Source: Nitrospira sp.
GTDB taxonomy: Bacteria; Nitrospirota; Nitrospiria; Nitrospirales; Nitrospiraceae
Reading direction: 5' to 3'
Assembly: GCA_029194665.1 (NCBI GenBank)
Contig: JARFXO010000001.1
Coordinates: 744,001 to 808,000 of the forward strand
DNA: 64,000 nucleotides
This document shows, in pieces, positions 33,742-42,280 of the stretch (the stretch's first letter is position 1; each line of letters starts with the position of its first letter). The notes below the pieces were generated by a model, which saw only the letters and a program-made list of their open reading frames with translations, did not search any database and was not told the DNA's origin. The translations under genes and the position numbers were made by a program.

Positions 33742-36147
33742 ATGGAAAATAATAATCTGTTGTCGACATTGCCGATACTCCCCGTCAAACGGACGGTGTT
33801 GTTCCCAGGAGTGATGATGCCGTTGACGATTGGGCGAGAGCGGTCCGTCGCTGCGGTCAATGCCGCAATGAAGACCGAGGAGAAGCTCATCGTCGTTGTC
33901 GCGCAGCGAGATCCTCAAACTGAAGAACCAGGCTTGGCCGATTTGTATTCCATCGGCACGAAGGCGACCGTCAAACAAATCGGTCAGTCGTCAGAGGGAA
34001 CAATCCATGCGCTGGTTCAGGGGCTGGATCGCGTCGTGCTTCTGAAAGAAGAACAGGCCACTCCTTACTCCATCGTGCGTGTCCGTTCTTTGGGACGTCC
34101 TACGGACGGTGGCCCCGAAGTCCAAGCGCTTCACCGAGCCATTCAAGAACTTGTGTCGGACCTGCCGAGACTGATCCAAGCTCCCGGCATCCAAGAGGTC
34201 GGCACGGTGTTGAGCAACGAGGATGACTCCGTGGCGCTGGCCTATCGTATCGCTTCGCTCGTCAATCTTGATGTGGTGGAAGAACAGCGCTTGCTCGAAA
34301 GCTCTTCGACGTTGGACCTTCTTCGCAGCCTCTACACCGCGCTGTCGAAGGAAATCCAAATACTGCAGTTGCGTGAAAAGATCGCCAAGGATGCGCAGAC
34401 CAAAATCGGCAAGAATCAAAGAGAGTATATCCTGCGCGAACAACTGAAAGCCATTCAGGACGAGCTTGGCGAAGGCGAGGGTGAGGAGAACGAGGCAGCT
34501 CGGCTGAGAAAGCAGATTGCTGAGGCAGACTTGCCTGAGCCTATTCGCAAGGAAGTCGAACGCGAAGCCGCTCGGTTGAGCAAGGTCCCGCCGACATCAC
34601 CCGACCATCAGGTCCTTCGGACTTACCTTGAGCTGGTTCTCGAACTCCCCTGGAAGAAGGCATCCGAAGAACACCTCCATCTTTCAACGGTCCGACAGGT
34701 GTTGGAAGAAGACCACTACGGGATCAAGGAAGTAAAAGAACGCATCGTTGAACACCTGGCGGTCTTGAAGCTCAACCCGACGGCGAAAGCCCCCATTCTC
34801 TGCCTCGTCGGTCCTCCCGGCGTCGGTAAAACAAGCTTGGGGCAATCGATTGCGAGGGCGATGGGCCGGAAGTTCGAGCGATTCAGCCTCGGCGGCGTCC
34901 ATGATGAAGCAGAACTGCGCGGCCATCGCCGCACGTACGTCGGTTCTCTACCAGGTCGCATCATCCAGGCCATCCGCCGGGCCGGAGTCAACAATCCGGT
35001 CTTGATGCTTGACGAAGTCGATAAGATGGGACGCGACTTCCGTGGCGATCCGGCCTCGGCTCTGTTGGAAGTCCTGGATCCGGCACAGAATCACACATTC
35101 CGTGACCATTACTTGGATCTTCCGTTTGATCTGTCGAAGGTCTTCTTTATCACCACCGCCAACACCCTTGACACCATCAGCCAACCCCTGTTGGATCGGA
35201 TGGAGGTGATTCGCCTTCAAGGCTATAGCGAGCGTGAGAAGGCTGAAATTGCCCGACGTTATCTCTGGCCGAGGCGGCTCAAGGAAGCGGGCATCGAGGG
35301 TAGCCAAGCAGTCCTCACGGACGAGGTATTGAATCTCGTCATCTCTCGTTACACCCGTGAGGCCGGTGTGCGCCAGCTTGAGCAGATGCTGGGGCGGTTG
35401 ACCAGAAAAGTGGCCTTGACATTCGCCGACCTTCCTGAAGGTCAGGAGCGACAGCCCGTCGCCATTCGGACAGACCTTCTTGGCGAGTGGTTAGGTTCCG
35501 AACGGTTTATGCCGGAAGAAGCTCGGAAGAGCCTGCCTCCTGGCGTGGCAACCGGCCTGGCCTGGACCCCGACCGGAGGCGACGTGCTCTATATCGAAAC
35601 AACCTTGCTCCCCGGCAGCCACGAGTTGACTCTGACGGGCCAGTTGGGCGACGTCATGCAAGAGTCCGCGCGGGCGGCCAGGAGTTATCTGTGGTCGCAT
35701 GCAGAGAGCATGGGTTTGGACATCTCTCGGTTTAAGCGGAACGGGATCCATATTCACGTGCCTTCCGGAGCCATTCCGAAAGACGGTCCATCGGCCGGCA
35801 TTACTATGGCAACTGCCCTGGCTTCGGCTTACGAATGCAAGGCCGTACGAAGCGACACGGCGATGACGGGTGAAATCAGCCTGAGCGGACTGGTCTTGCC
35901 GGTGGGCGGCATCAAAGAAAAAGTACTGGCGGCCCATCGGGCCGGCACCAAACGGATCATTCTGCCGAAGGCCAATGAGAAAGATCTCAAGGATGTCCCG
36001 CAAGAGGTGCGTGACCAACTTACGTTCATCCTGGCTGAACGGATTGAAGAGGTGTTGTTGGCAGCCTTCAATTCAGACTCCGAGTACGGGCCGGCCCGAA
36101 GCGGGAGCGAGCCTGTAGAGGCGGCAGATGCGACAAAGAAGATTTAA
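33742..36147 (+). CDS. lon: ATP-dependent protease Lon
   Basis: 801 residues from ATG 33742, preceded by an AAGGA-type site; the longer frame to 33532 crosses the promoter. The N-domain starts LLSTLPILPVKRTVLFPGVM. The AAA+ domain has Walker A LCLVGPPGVGKTSLGQSIAR, the signature FSLGGVHDEAELRGHRRTYV and Walker B PVLMLDEVDKMG. The protease domain has PKDGPSAGITMATAL (catalytic Ser) and VGGIKEKVLAAHRAG (Lys). Lon degrades misfolded and regulatory proteins in the cytosol. The length is typical of LonA. Confidence 0.97.
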   Translation: MENNNLLSTLPILPVKRTVLFPGVMMPLTIGRERSVAAVNAAMKTEEKLIVVVAQRDPQTEEPGLADLYSIGTKATVKQIGQSSEGTIHALVQGLDRVVLLKEEQATPYSIVRVRSLGRPTDGGPEVQALHRAIQELVSDLPRLIQAPGIQEVGTVLSNEDDSVALAYRIASLVNLDVVEEQRLLESSSTLDLLRSLYTALSKEIQILQLREKIAKDAQTKIGKNQREYILREQLKAIQDELGEGEGEENEAARLRKQIAEADLPEPIRKEVEREAARLSKVPPTSPDHQVLRTYLELVLELPWKKASEEHLHLSTVRQVLEEDHYGIKEVKERIVEHLAVLKLNPTAKAPILCLVGPPGVGKTSLGQSIARAMGRKFERFSLGGVHDEAELRGHRRTYVGSLPGRIIQAIRRAGVNNPVLMLDEVDKMGRDFRGDPASALLEVLDPAQNHTFRDHYLDLPFDLSKVFFITTANTLDTISQPLLDRMEVIRLQGYSEREKAEIARRYLWPRRLKEAGIEGSQAVLTDEVLNLVISRYTREAGVRQLEQMLGRLTRKVALTFADLPEGQERQPVAIRTDLLGEWLGSERFMPEEARKSLPPGVATGLAWTPTGGDVLYIETTLLPGSHELTLTGQLGDVMQESARAARSYLWSHAESMGLDISRFKRNGIHIHVPSGAIPKDGPSAGITMATALASAYECKAVRSDTAMTGEISLSGLVLPVGGIKEKVLAAHRAGTKRIILPKANEKDLKDVPQEVRDQLTFILAERIEEVLLAAFNSDSEYGPARSGSEPVEAADATKKI

Positions 36148-37412
36148 GCCTCGTAGAAAACTCGGACGATTTGAGTCGTATTGAACAGCCGTGCATGCCG
36201 CCGCGTGTACACTGCGTGGCCGTAGTAATGGTCGCGAGGATTGGTCGAGCCGGTGCTGTCCTTGTAATCGACGAGGAGACAGTTTCCTTCGCTGGGAAAA
36301 CGCACGGCTCGCCTGGCACATTCCAGCCACCGTTCGAACCCATCGTACGGCTCGACCATTTCCCACACTCTCTTATTCGCCGCCTTAGCAGGCTCAGTCG
36401 GAGGGACGGCATCACTGCCCGCGACCGCCAATTCTTGTATATAGTCTCCGCCCCAGGCAATCGGCATCTCCATGGTAATTTGGGGCAGCTCCATCTTCGC
36501 CAGCCAGCCCTTTCCATCCGTTCGTAAGTTCCGGTGATTCAGGACGTGCAGTAGCTTCCCAATTCCAGAGGGATCCCACCCATAGCGAACCGGTGTACCA
36601 TAAGTCACGATGTCGAGTGCGACTTCATTCAAGGGGGACCCCGTCGCGAGCAAGGACTCAACGAGTTTGATGGTGCCGGTGAGCTTGGACTGATTTGTCT
36701 GGTCGGCATAGTCGGCGAGAATCTGGAGGAACCTTGGTCGACCGGTGATGGGGCTTGGACAGAGAAGGTTGGACAGCAGCGCCAGAATCAGTCCGGCTTG
36801 TCCATGAGCCTGTATCAGAATTCGATGCCCTTTCCCCAAGTTCTGATGGTTACAGAGCTTGTGTAGCTCAGCGAGCAGGGACAAGGCGGCGACTGCCCGC
36901 CCTAGATGGTGGTGCTCGCATGACCAGAGCAGCCTGAGGCAGGTGATCGGCTGAGCCAGATTCTGATTGATGCCCTTCCTGAATGATTGAACGTAGGTGT
37001 CGGTGAAGTTGCCCGCGTCCCCGATCTGTTGGTCCAGAAGCGTTTTCGTCGCATCATCGTCCGGAAGCGGCGGCTTTAACCCACCAGGCAGCAACGGGAT
37101 TCCATTGTCACCTTCGCGCATCGCTGCGAGCAGCGCATCAACACCGGACACGCCCCTAGAATAGCCCCGCTTGAGTCCACCCGCTTCATCCAGCCTCTGC
37201 ATGCCGAAGACATCGGTGCCATGGAGAGAACCATGAAGGAAGACCACGCTTGCGACCGCGGCACGAGACAGGGCTACCCCATACTTGCCCATGGTTTCGG
37301 CCCAAACCGGCGAATCCGGAGGTGCGACATCCGCCAGATCTGCGACGCTCAGGCGCTCACCAGGGTTCTTTCGTGACAGCTCGTCGTGCTGAAAGTTATT
37401 TTCGAGCGGCAT
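36144..37412 (-). CDS. Hypothetical protein with possible hydrolase-like segments
   Basis: 422 residues. VVFLHGSLHGTDVFG and RILIQAHGQAGLILALLSN look like alpha/beta-hydrolase oxyanion and nucleophile-elbow regions, but a canonical GxSxG serine is absent (AHGQA instead), so activity is doubtful. The rest is mixed helical, ending VRVFYEA. It overlaps lon's last bases on the opposite strand and follows a DUF4062 remnant. Function unknown. Confidence 0.6.
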   Translation of the reverse strand: MPLENNFQHDELSRKNPGERLSVADLADVAPPDSPVWAETMGKYGVALSRAAVASVVFLHGSLHGTDVFGMQRLDEAGGLKRGYSRGVSGVDALLAAMREGDNGIPLLPGGLKPPLPDDDATKTLLDQQIGDAGNFTDTYVQSFRKGINQNLAQPITCLRLLWSCEHHHLGRAVAALSLLAELHKLCNHQNLGKGHRILIQAHGQAGLILALLSNLLCPSPITGRPRFLQILADYADQTNQSKLTGTIKLVESLLATGSPLNEVALDIVTYGTPVRYGWDPSGIGKLLHVLNHRNLRTDGKGWLAKMELPQITMEMPIAWGGDYIQELAVAGSDAVPPTEPAKAANKRVWEMVEPYDGFERWLECARRAVRFPSEGNCLLVDYKDSTGSTNPRDHYYGHAVYTRRHARLFNTTQIVRVFYEA

Positions 37413-37684
37413 GGGAAGACGTTCTTACCTGAAAGAGCGGTAGAAGCGCAACGCGATAGATGCGGAGCAACGCTCGACAGAGTCAGCGATCGTGCATTTG
37501 AAAATTGCAAGGAGATAGCAATCGTAGGTTTGACCGTCTCTACTTTTGGTTGCCGAATAAACTGTTGGAGCGCGGGCCAGGTGTGGCTCATGAGCGCTTC
37601 GCGCTCCTCCACCATGTCCCGAAAGGTAGAAGAGACAAAGACACGGATGGATCGGTTGCGGGAAGGACCGACCGGCTGAGCCAC
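37349..37684 (-). pseudogene. DUF4062 N-terminal fragment
   Basis: From a GTG at 37684 it reads RSIRVFVSSTFRDMVEERE then MSHTWPALQQFIRQ, the DUF4062 start that usually heads large NACHT/STAND ATPase or repeat proteins. After about 50 residues the homology-like composition ends and the frame runs out in low-quality sequence overlapping the next gene. Most of the original protein is missing. Confidence 0.7.
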
Positions 37685-38028
37685 GTGGCACCACTCGTTT
37701 TTACAATCCGACAGTCAACGGCCAGAATCGCATGAGCCGAGGACCGGCACAACGATGGGCAATATCCTCCTTGAGCTATACATCGTCATCCCAATTTGTC
37801 CTCCGGATGACAGAGTCCTGCGCTGTCGCGTTAGGCAACGAAAATAGTAGTAGGAGGTGTGACCTGCCTGGGAAGATACTGTCGAGGGAGGTTATGGAGT
37901 ATCTGGAGGTGGCTTGAGGGCCATGTCCTTCTTCGGCATGACGGCGGTGGATGTGAGTCATGTGAATATGTTGGGTGCTGGTAACCCGCCGTGGCTCTGG
38001 CGGGTGCCTTGCCCTCTCCTCGCGCCCG
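37685..38028. other. Intergenic, no gene recognised
   Basis: Short frames on both strands show no recognisable pattern. It lies between the DUF4062 remnant and the DUF6516 gene; a long hydrophobic or tRNA-like sequence was not seen. Confidence 0.35.
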
Positions 38029-38418
38029 TTAGGGAAGCCGAATCAAACCCTCGATCTGCTTGAGAACAGCGGCCAGGTCTTGGGGGGAGGAGGCGACAAT
38101 CCGGTTTTCTTCCCCCTCATGTTTGTGATGAGGGTACGTCAGCAGGTGCCTATCTCGCTGGTGCCGGGTATTGTCATAGCGAAACACCAGTTTGCCGGTC
38201 TGATCCATGTACTGAAAGACGTACGTCAGTCGCTCGACGGAAGTCTCGCCGTCGATGAACTCTCGAAGGTGGAGGAGGGACCCGTCGCGAAAGTACAGAT
38301 TCCCGCGAAGAAATCCTTCGTGGCTGCTTCGCTGGTCGAATGTCAGTTCGGAGGATTGGATGAATGGACAGGTATCGAGAATCTCGCGGATGCGTTGGAA
38401 GTAGGATTCAATTCGCAA
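38029..38418 (-). CDS. DUF6516 (TumE-like) toxin candidate
   Basis: 129 residues from TTG 38418, which overlaps the end of the previous gene. LRIESYFQRIREILDTCPF, GFLRGNLYFRDGSLLHLREF and FRYDNTRHQRDRHLLTYPHH match the DUF6516 pattern, where the aromatic/His-rich region is conserved. Members are thought to be toxins of type II-like pairs. The preceding 96-residue helical protein is the likely partner. Activity is inferred from family only. Confidence 0.7.
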   Translation of the reverse strand: MRIESYFQRIREILDTCPFIQSSELTFDQRSSHEGFLRGNLYFRDGSLLHLREFIDGETSVERLTYVFQYMDQTGKLVFRYDNTRHQRDRHLLTYPHHKHEGEENRIVASSPQDLAAVLKQIEGLIRLP

Positions 38419-38698
38419 TGTGGAGCGTCTGCAAGGTGCCCGCTTTTTCCCGGAGCCGCTCAATCAGGCGCCATTCTCCTTCCCATTCGGCAAAGTCGAG
38501 GGACTCCGGCACCTCGCCGGCTTCGGCGCGCCGCAGAAATTCTTGCGTCGACATTCCGTAGCGGGCTTCGAAGTCGCGCAGCCGTTGCTCGGTCCGCTGA
38601 ATGCCGGCCTCCACTATCCGCAATTCGTTCTGGATCGCCGATTCGACCAATGGCTTCAGCGGATGCGAGCCGGAGGAGGTCAACGTCAGCTGTGTCAT
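38408..38698 (-). CDS. Helical partner (antitoxin-like) of DUF6516 protein
   Basis: 96 residues. MTQLTLTSSGSHPLKPLVES leads into a long helix (IQNELRIVEAGIQRTEQRLR) and then FEARYGMSTQEFLRRAEAGE. This resembles the small proteins that precede DUF6516 genes. Its end overlaps the toxin start and its own start overlaps the previous gene by 4 bp, so all three are coupled. Confidence 0.65.
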   Translation of the reverse strand: MTQLTLTSSGSHPLKPLVESAIQNELRIVEAGIQRTEQRLRDFEARYGMSTQEFLRRAEAGEVPESLDFAEWEGEWRLIERLREKAGTLQTLHIAN

Positions 38699-39015
38699 CG
38701 CGAATCCTTTTCCATGATGCCGTAATTGCCTGCATTATGGCAGGGATATCGAACATGGTCAATTGTACCGTTCCGTCCGGAGCTGCGGCTCATGAGGGTG
38801 CGCGTCTGCACCGGCAGCGTTTTGAACGGACGCCGCTCCCGCTTGTTCAGAGAGTCCAGAATTTCAAAGCCAATGACTGACCCATCAGCTGCAATGGAGT
38901 AGGCGACTTCTTTTTTGCCGACGTCGGATTCTCGGGAAACGACTTCTTTCTTCGTGCTGAACCGGACGGAGAGCACATTGCCTTTGCGATTATAGGTGAT
39001 CCGAATCGGCGTCAT
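38695..39015 (-). CDS. DUF2283 family protein with C-terminal extension
   Basis: 106 residues. RITYNRKGNVLSVRFSTKKE, VAYSIAADGSVIGFEILDSL is the DUF2283 strand pattern (Y-x-x-x-x-D-x-L-x-I-x-F ... GxVxGxEILD). The last ~45 residues are basic and unrelated to the core. DUF2283 proteins are often in toxin-antitoxin-like neighbourhoods. It is the first gene of a three-gene coupled run. Confidence 0.7.
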   Translation of the reverse strand: MTPIRITYNRKGNVLSVRFSTKKEVVSRESDVGKKEVAYSIAADGSVIGFEILDSLNKRERRPFKTLPVQTRTLMSRSSGRNGTIDHVRYPCHNAGNYGIMEKDSR

Positions 39016-39092
39016 AGACCGTGGTTCCTTTCTTGATACAATCGGTCAGATAGGCCGTGATCAGGTAGAGCTTGCATAGAACCGGGTAGTTG

Positions 39093-39641
39093 TTAATGGT
39101 CAACGGTCTGGCTGAGGTCCTGATCCGTGGCAGGCTTCATCTGAATATGAGTTTTCGGCATCACCGCTGTGGCAGTACATATCTTATTCTCTTCATCGAT
39201 CCGGTGGTCGACGATCTTTACATCTTGCAAATATTCCTGAACGATCTCTTCGCGAGTCAACTCGATATCTTGCTCAGTCTCACGCCCTGATCGTTCGCGG
39301 ACACGATCGATCATGTGTTCCTTGACCAAGACGCGGATCTGCTTGGCCAAATCCGTCCGAGCCGACAGCTCCGACACACGTTGGCAGACGACCTTGCCCT
39401 TGGTTAAATCGCCTTGGCCCTTACCGATCCAATACTGGTCTGAAAAATATGAGTCCTGACCGACTTCAGCTAAATACCTGACCGAGGAAGAGTCTGCTCT
39501 TTTCCCCTCCTGGTGGTTCTTGAGCTGATCGAACGATCGTTCAGCCCTTGTCCTGACATCTTCCGTGTCGGTCGCCTGCACGCTGGTGACCACCAGCCCC
39601 TCGATAAGACACAGACCCACGACGATGGCGATCTTGTTCAC
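39093..39641 (-). CDS. Exported hypothetical protein, LPP20-like
   Basis: 182 residues with a signal peptide (KIAIVVGLCLIEGLVVTSVQ then ATD). The mature part contains RYLAEVGQDSYFSDQYWIGK and TDLAKQIRVLVKEHMIDRVR, a pattern typical of LPP20/LpoB-like periplasmic proteins with a strand-helix arrangement. It overlaps its upstream neighbour by 4 bp, so both are translated together. Function unknown. Confidence 0.65.
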   Translation of the reverse strand: MNKIAIVVGLCLIEGLVVTSVQATDTEDVRTRAERSFDQLKNHQEGKRADSSSVRYLAEVGQDSYFSDQYWIGKGQGDLTKGKVVCQRVSELSARTDLAKQIRVLVKEHMIDRVRERSGRETEQDIELTREEIVQEYLQDVKIVDHRIDEENKICTATAVMPKTHIQMKPATDQDLSQTVDH

Positions 39642-40612
39642 GGCCTCCCTCCACGATAGTACTGGCCTGACTGCTGCTGAACCGGACCCTGTCCTGGTTG
39701 GATCATGGGCTGATGATCGCTCTGAAACTGTCCCGAAGGTGCTCTATGAATGATCTCGTTCGACGTCCGTGGGACTCCCGAGAGTCCGGGAGGTGGAACA
39801 AGCTCATGGCTCGGCATGCGAGGCTTCGTGCTGCCTGGCTCAGGGGGCTGCCTAGGAGTCGATGGCTGCCTGTACGCGATAGTCTGCTGCGCAATTGCGA
39901 TGTACGGATTGGTCGGAGAAAGACCACTGGCGCTGTTCAGCAGACCTTGAGGAATGCCAACCGGCGAAACGAGCACCCAATTTGTCCAGGCTTGCGACAC
40001 CATCGCGTTGGATTGCACACGATTGAGAATTTCCTTCCGCTTTTGGGCTGCCTGCTGGACTTGCTCCGGCGTTGCCGCATTCCCCAGAGTCTGATTGACG
40101 GCATTGAGGTCCTCTTGCAACTGTTCGTTCTCTTGTTTCAGCGCGGTGAGCTGCGCACGGGCATCTTCGTTGTCGCGAAGGGCTGCGATTGCCCTCGCCA
40201 CCTCGTCCGTATCCATCTGGGCGAGAAGATCTACCTTCACGACCACGACATCGCCATCCAACGTCGTGGCGACCTGTTGGTTGAGCACGATCGCCAATCC
40301 GGCTGTATAGGACCGGATTTCGTCCTTGGTCACATCCATGTCATGAACGACCGTGACGCTCTCCAAGTACGTTGCAACCTGTTCGAGCGCATTCCGTTTG
40401 GCCACTTCGGTGGCGAGTCTGATCGCGTCTTCCCGGGTGTCGCGGTTCCCCATGCGATGCTCACCCTGGGCATTGACGACTCTGATTTCAGCGAGTGAAA
40501 GGGAGGGGACCATCAACGCCGCGAGCGCGAGGAACAGGACAATGGGTCGATACGATGGATAGGCCGCCAGGACCAAGCAAAGAGGCAGTCGATGGAATAA
40601 CCGACCGGACAT
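39638..40612 (-). CDS. Exported coiled-coil protein with Pro-rich tail
   Basis: 324 residues. There is a signal peptide near residues 20-42 (PIVLFLALAALMVPSLSLAE). The domain at about residues 43-130 (GNRDTREDAIRLATEVAKRN, TLDGDVVVVKVDLLA) resembles LPP20-like domains. A coiled coil follows (LKQENEQLQEDLNAVNQTL), then a Pro/Gln/Gly-rich tail. The gene is upstream of and overlaps the next by 4 bp. A periplasmic scaffold or assembly protein is a reasonable inference. Confidence 0.65.
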   Translation of the reverse strand: MSGRLFHRLPLCLVLAAYPSYRPIVLFLALAALMVPSLSLAEIRVVNAQGEHRMGNRDTREDAIRLATEVAKRNALEQVATYLESVTVVHDMDVTKDEIRSYTAGLAIVLNQQVATTLDGDVVVVKVDLLAQMDTDEVARAIAALRDNEDARAQLTALKQENEQLQEDLNAVNQTLGNAATPEQVQQAAQKRKEILNRVQSNAMVSQAWTNWVLVSPVGIPQGLLNSASGLSPTNPYIAIAQQTIAYRQPSTPRQPPEPGSTKPRMPSHELVPPPGLSGVPRTSNEIIHRAPSGQFQSDHQPMIQPGQGPVQQQSGQYYRGGRP

Positions 40613-40787
40613 CGCCTACCTCTTCTTCTCCCTGAGCGTGGAGGGAAACGGTCAGCGGTTTCAGCATAGCACCCGGAAGGCGGTTCCGCCAGCAATCGCC
40701 GGGTGCCTCCCCCACCTTGCCTTCCGGAAAATTTGCATGTTAGGGTACCATGCTTAAGTTTAGCGTACCTGCGGGTGATACTTCGCT

Positions 40788-41807
40788 ATGACACATCCTT
40801 CACGGGTTCTTCGCTCGATCCTTGTCGGCCTCCTGACCCTTTTGCTTGAAACCGGACTTCACGCGCCTGTTGATGCGGCCACGACACTTGGAAGGGAAAC
40901 CATTCCTACCGGCTCTCCTACGGAATTTGTCATCCTTTTCGTCTTGGAGGGGCTGAGCCAGGAGTCGCTTAGTGGCGGCACGATGCCGGTCCTGGGCAAG
41001 CTCATCAAGGAAGGGTCGGTGACCTGGTCCGCGAGTGGGGTCAAGCCGGCCCTACGCTTGCCTACAATGGCCTCGCTGGTGACCGGGATGCCGGTCGAAA
41101 AACATGGGATTACCTGGAACTTCTTCGAATTCAGCCGAGGCTACCCTCGCTCACCCAGCCTATTCGACTATCTGGATTTGAGTGGAGGCCGCGACAGTGC
41201 CATCTTTTATATGGATGAGTCCCTGTATCAGCTCGCCAAACCGGAACCTTACACCGACTATCAACTCTGCGGAGCATTGCGACCCGAGTGCGGCTCTCAG
41301 AAACTCGTCGCCTACATCCAGCAGTATCTTCACAAGGCAACCAGCGGACATGGATATGGGCATGCGATTCTCTCATTGCCTCATTTGTTGGTTGTTCATC
41401 TTCCAGAAGCCGGTCGGGCCGGTGTGGCACAGGGTTGGAATTCCAAAGAGTATCGTGACGCGTTGCGAACCGTCGATACTGCGATGAAGTCTATCCTTGA
41501 CCTGTTCAAAGAATACTCGCTCTTGGACCGCACAACCATCCTCGTCACTGCCTTGAGCGGGAAGGGAACCGACGCCGGAGCCGAGTCTCCAACGACCGAT
41601 TCACCGATTGTTCCGTGGATTGTCTCCGGTGTTGGGATTAAGCAGGGACAGACCATCCGCCAACCGGTATCCATCATCGATACCGGGGCCACCGTCATGC
41701 GAATCCTAGGACTCACCACCCACACGGAGTGGGACAGCAAAGTCGTGGAAGAAATCTTCAAAACCGCTGCGGCGACGTCTGCGATGCCGCCCGTCAAGAA
41801 ACCCTGA
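40788..41807 (+). CDS. Alkaline-phosphatase/PDE-fold protein, likely inactive
   Basis: 339 residues with a signal peptide (ILVGLLTLLLETGLHAPVDA). The fold is that of type I phosphodiesterase/nucleotide pyrophosphatase (FVILFVLEGLSQE, LPTMASLVTGMPVEKHGITW). But the expected first metal Asp is Glu (VLEGL), the Thr nucleophile before the P(N/T) is Arg (ALRLPTMAS), the D..GH..G region reads LPEAGRAGVAQGW, and the DHG segment reads ALSGKG. Most metal and nucleophile residues are missing, so a pseudo-enzyme is inferred. It starts the co-directional block with the HEAT genes. Confidence 0.8.
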   Translation: MTHPSRVLRSILVGLLTLLLETGLHAPVDAATTLGRETIPTGSPTEFVILFVLEGLSQESLSGGTMPVLGKLIKEGSVTWSASGVKPALRLPTMASLVTGMPVEKHGITWNFFEFSRGYPRSPSLFDYLDLSGGRDSAIFYMDESLYQLAKPEPYTDYQLCGALRPECGSQKLVAYIQQYLHKATSGHGYGHAILSLPHLLVVHLPEAGRAGVAQGWNSKEYRDALRTVDTAMKSILDLFKEYSLLDRTTILVTALSGKGTDAGAESPTTDSPIVPWIVSGVGIKQGQTIRQPVSIIDTGATVMRILGLTTHTEWDSKVVEEIFKTAAATSAMPPVKKP

Positions 41808-41812
41808 TATCC

Positions 41813-42280
41813 ATGCGCCACAATGTTGCGATACGACACTGGTTCCCGGTCTTCAGTCTGGTGCTGACAGGCCTGGTGACCATGGGCTCTACCGACGCAG
41901 GGCTAGCCGGAGAACCGCCGCCCACCCGACTCACAGAACACCCGGTCATCATCGATGCGACCAAGTTGGTCCCTGCTTCATGGTGGCAGGTACCGGGCGT
42001 GACGCCGTCGATTTGGGGCTCGGATCCTGACTCCCTCGACGCACCCAAAACGTCGGAACTCCGCGAACTGCGGTTGAAACCGGGCAAATACAAATTCATC
42101 AGCTTTACCTTCGATTTTCCCTTTACGGTCACTCTGAACGGCACCCTCGATTTTTCCAAGACATTAGATCAGTGTGTTGAAGGACGCGGAACGCAGACCC
42201 TGGTGGTGTTGTGCAAACGCACGTATCCACATGGCGGGCAGCGCGATGCCTATTACGATCAGAAGCCGAACGATGGCTGA
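41813..42280 (+). CDS. Exported hypothetical protein
   Basis: 155 residues from ATG 41813, five bases after the previous stop. The signal peptide is FPVFSLVLTGLVTMGSTDAG. The mature part has repeated strand-like segments (LRELRLKPGKYKFISFTFDF, PFTVTLNGTLDFSKTLDQC) and two Cys near the end. It overlaps the first HEAT gene by 8 bp, so the transcripts are coupled. No family is recognised. Confidence 0.65.
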   Translation: MRHNVAIRHWFPVFSLVLTGLVTMGSTDAGLAGEPPPTRLTEHPVIIDATKLVPASWWQVPGVTPSIWGSDPDSLDAPKTSELRELRLKPGKYKFISFTFDFPFTVTLNGTLDFSKTLDQCVEGRGTQTLVVLCKRTYPHGGQRDAYYDQKPNDG

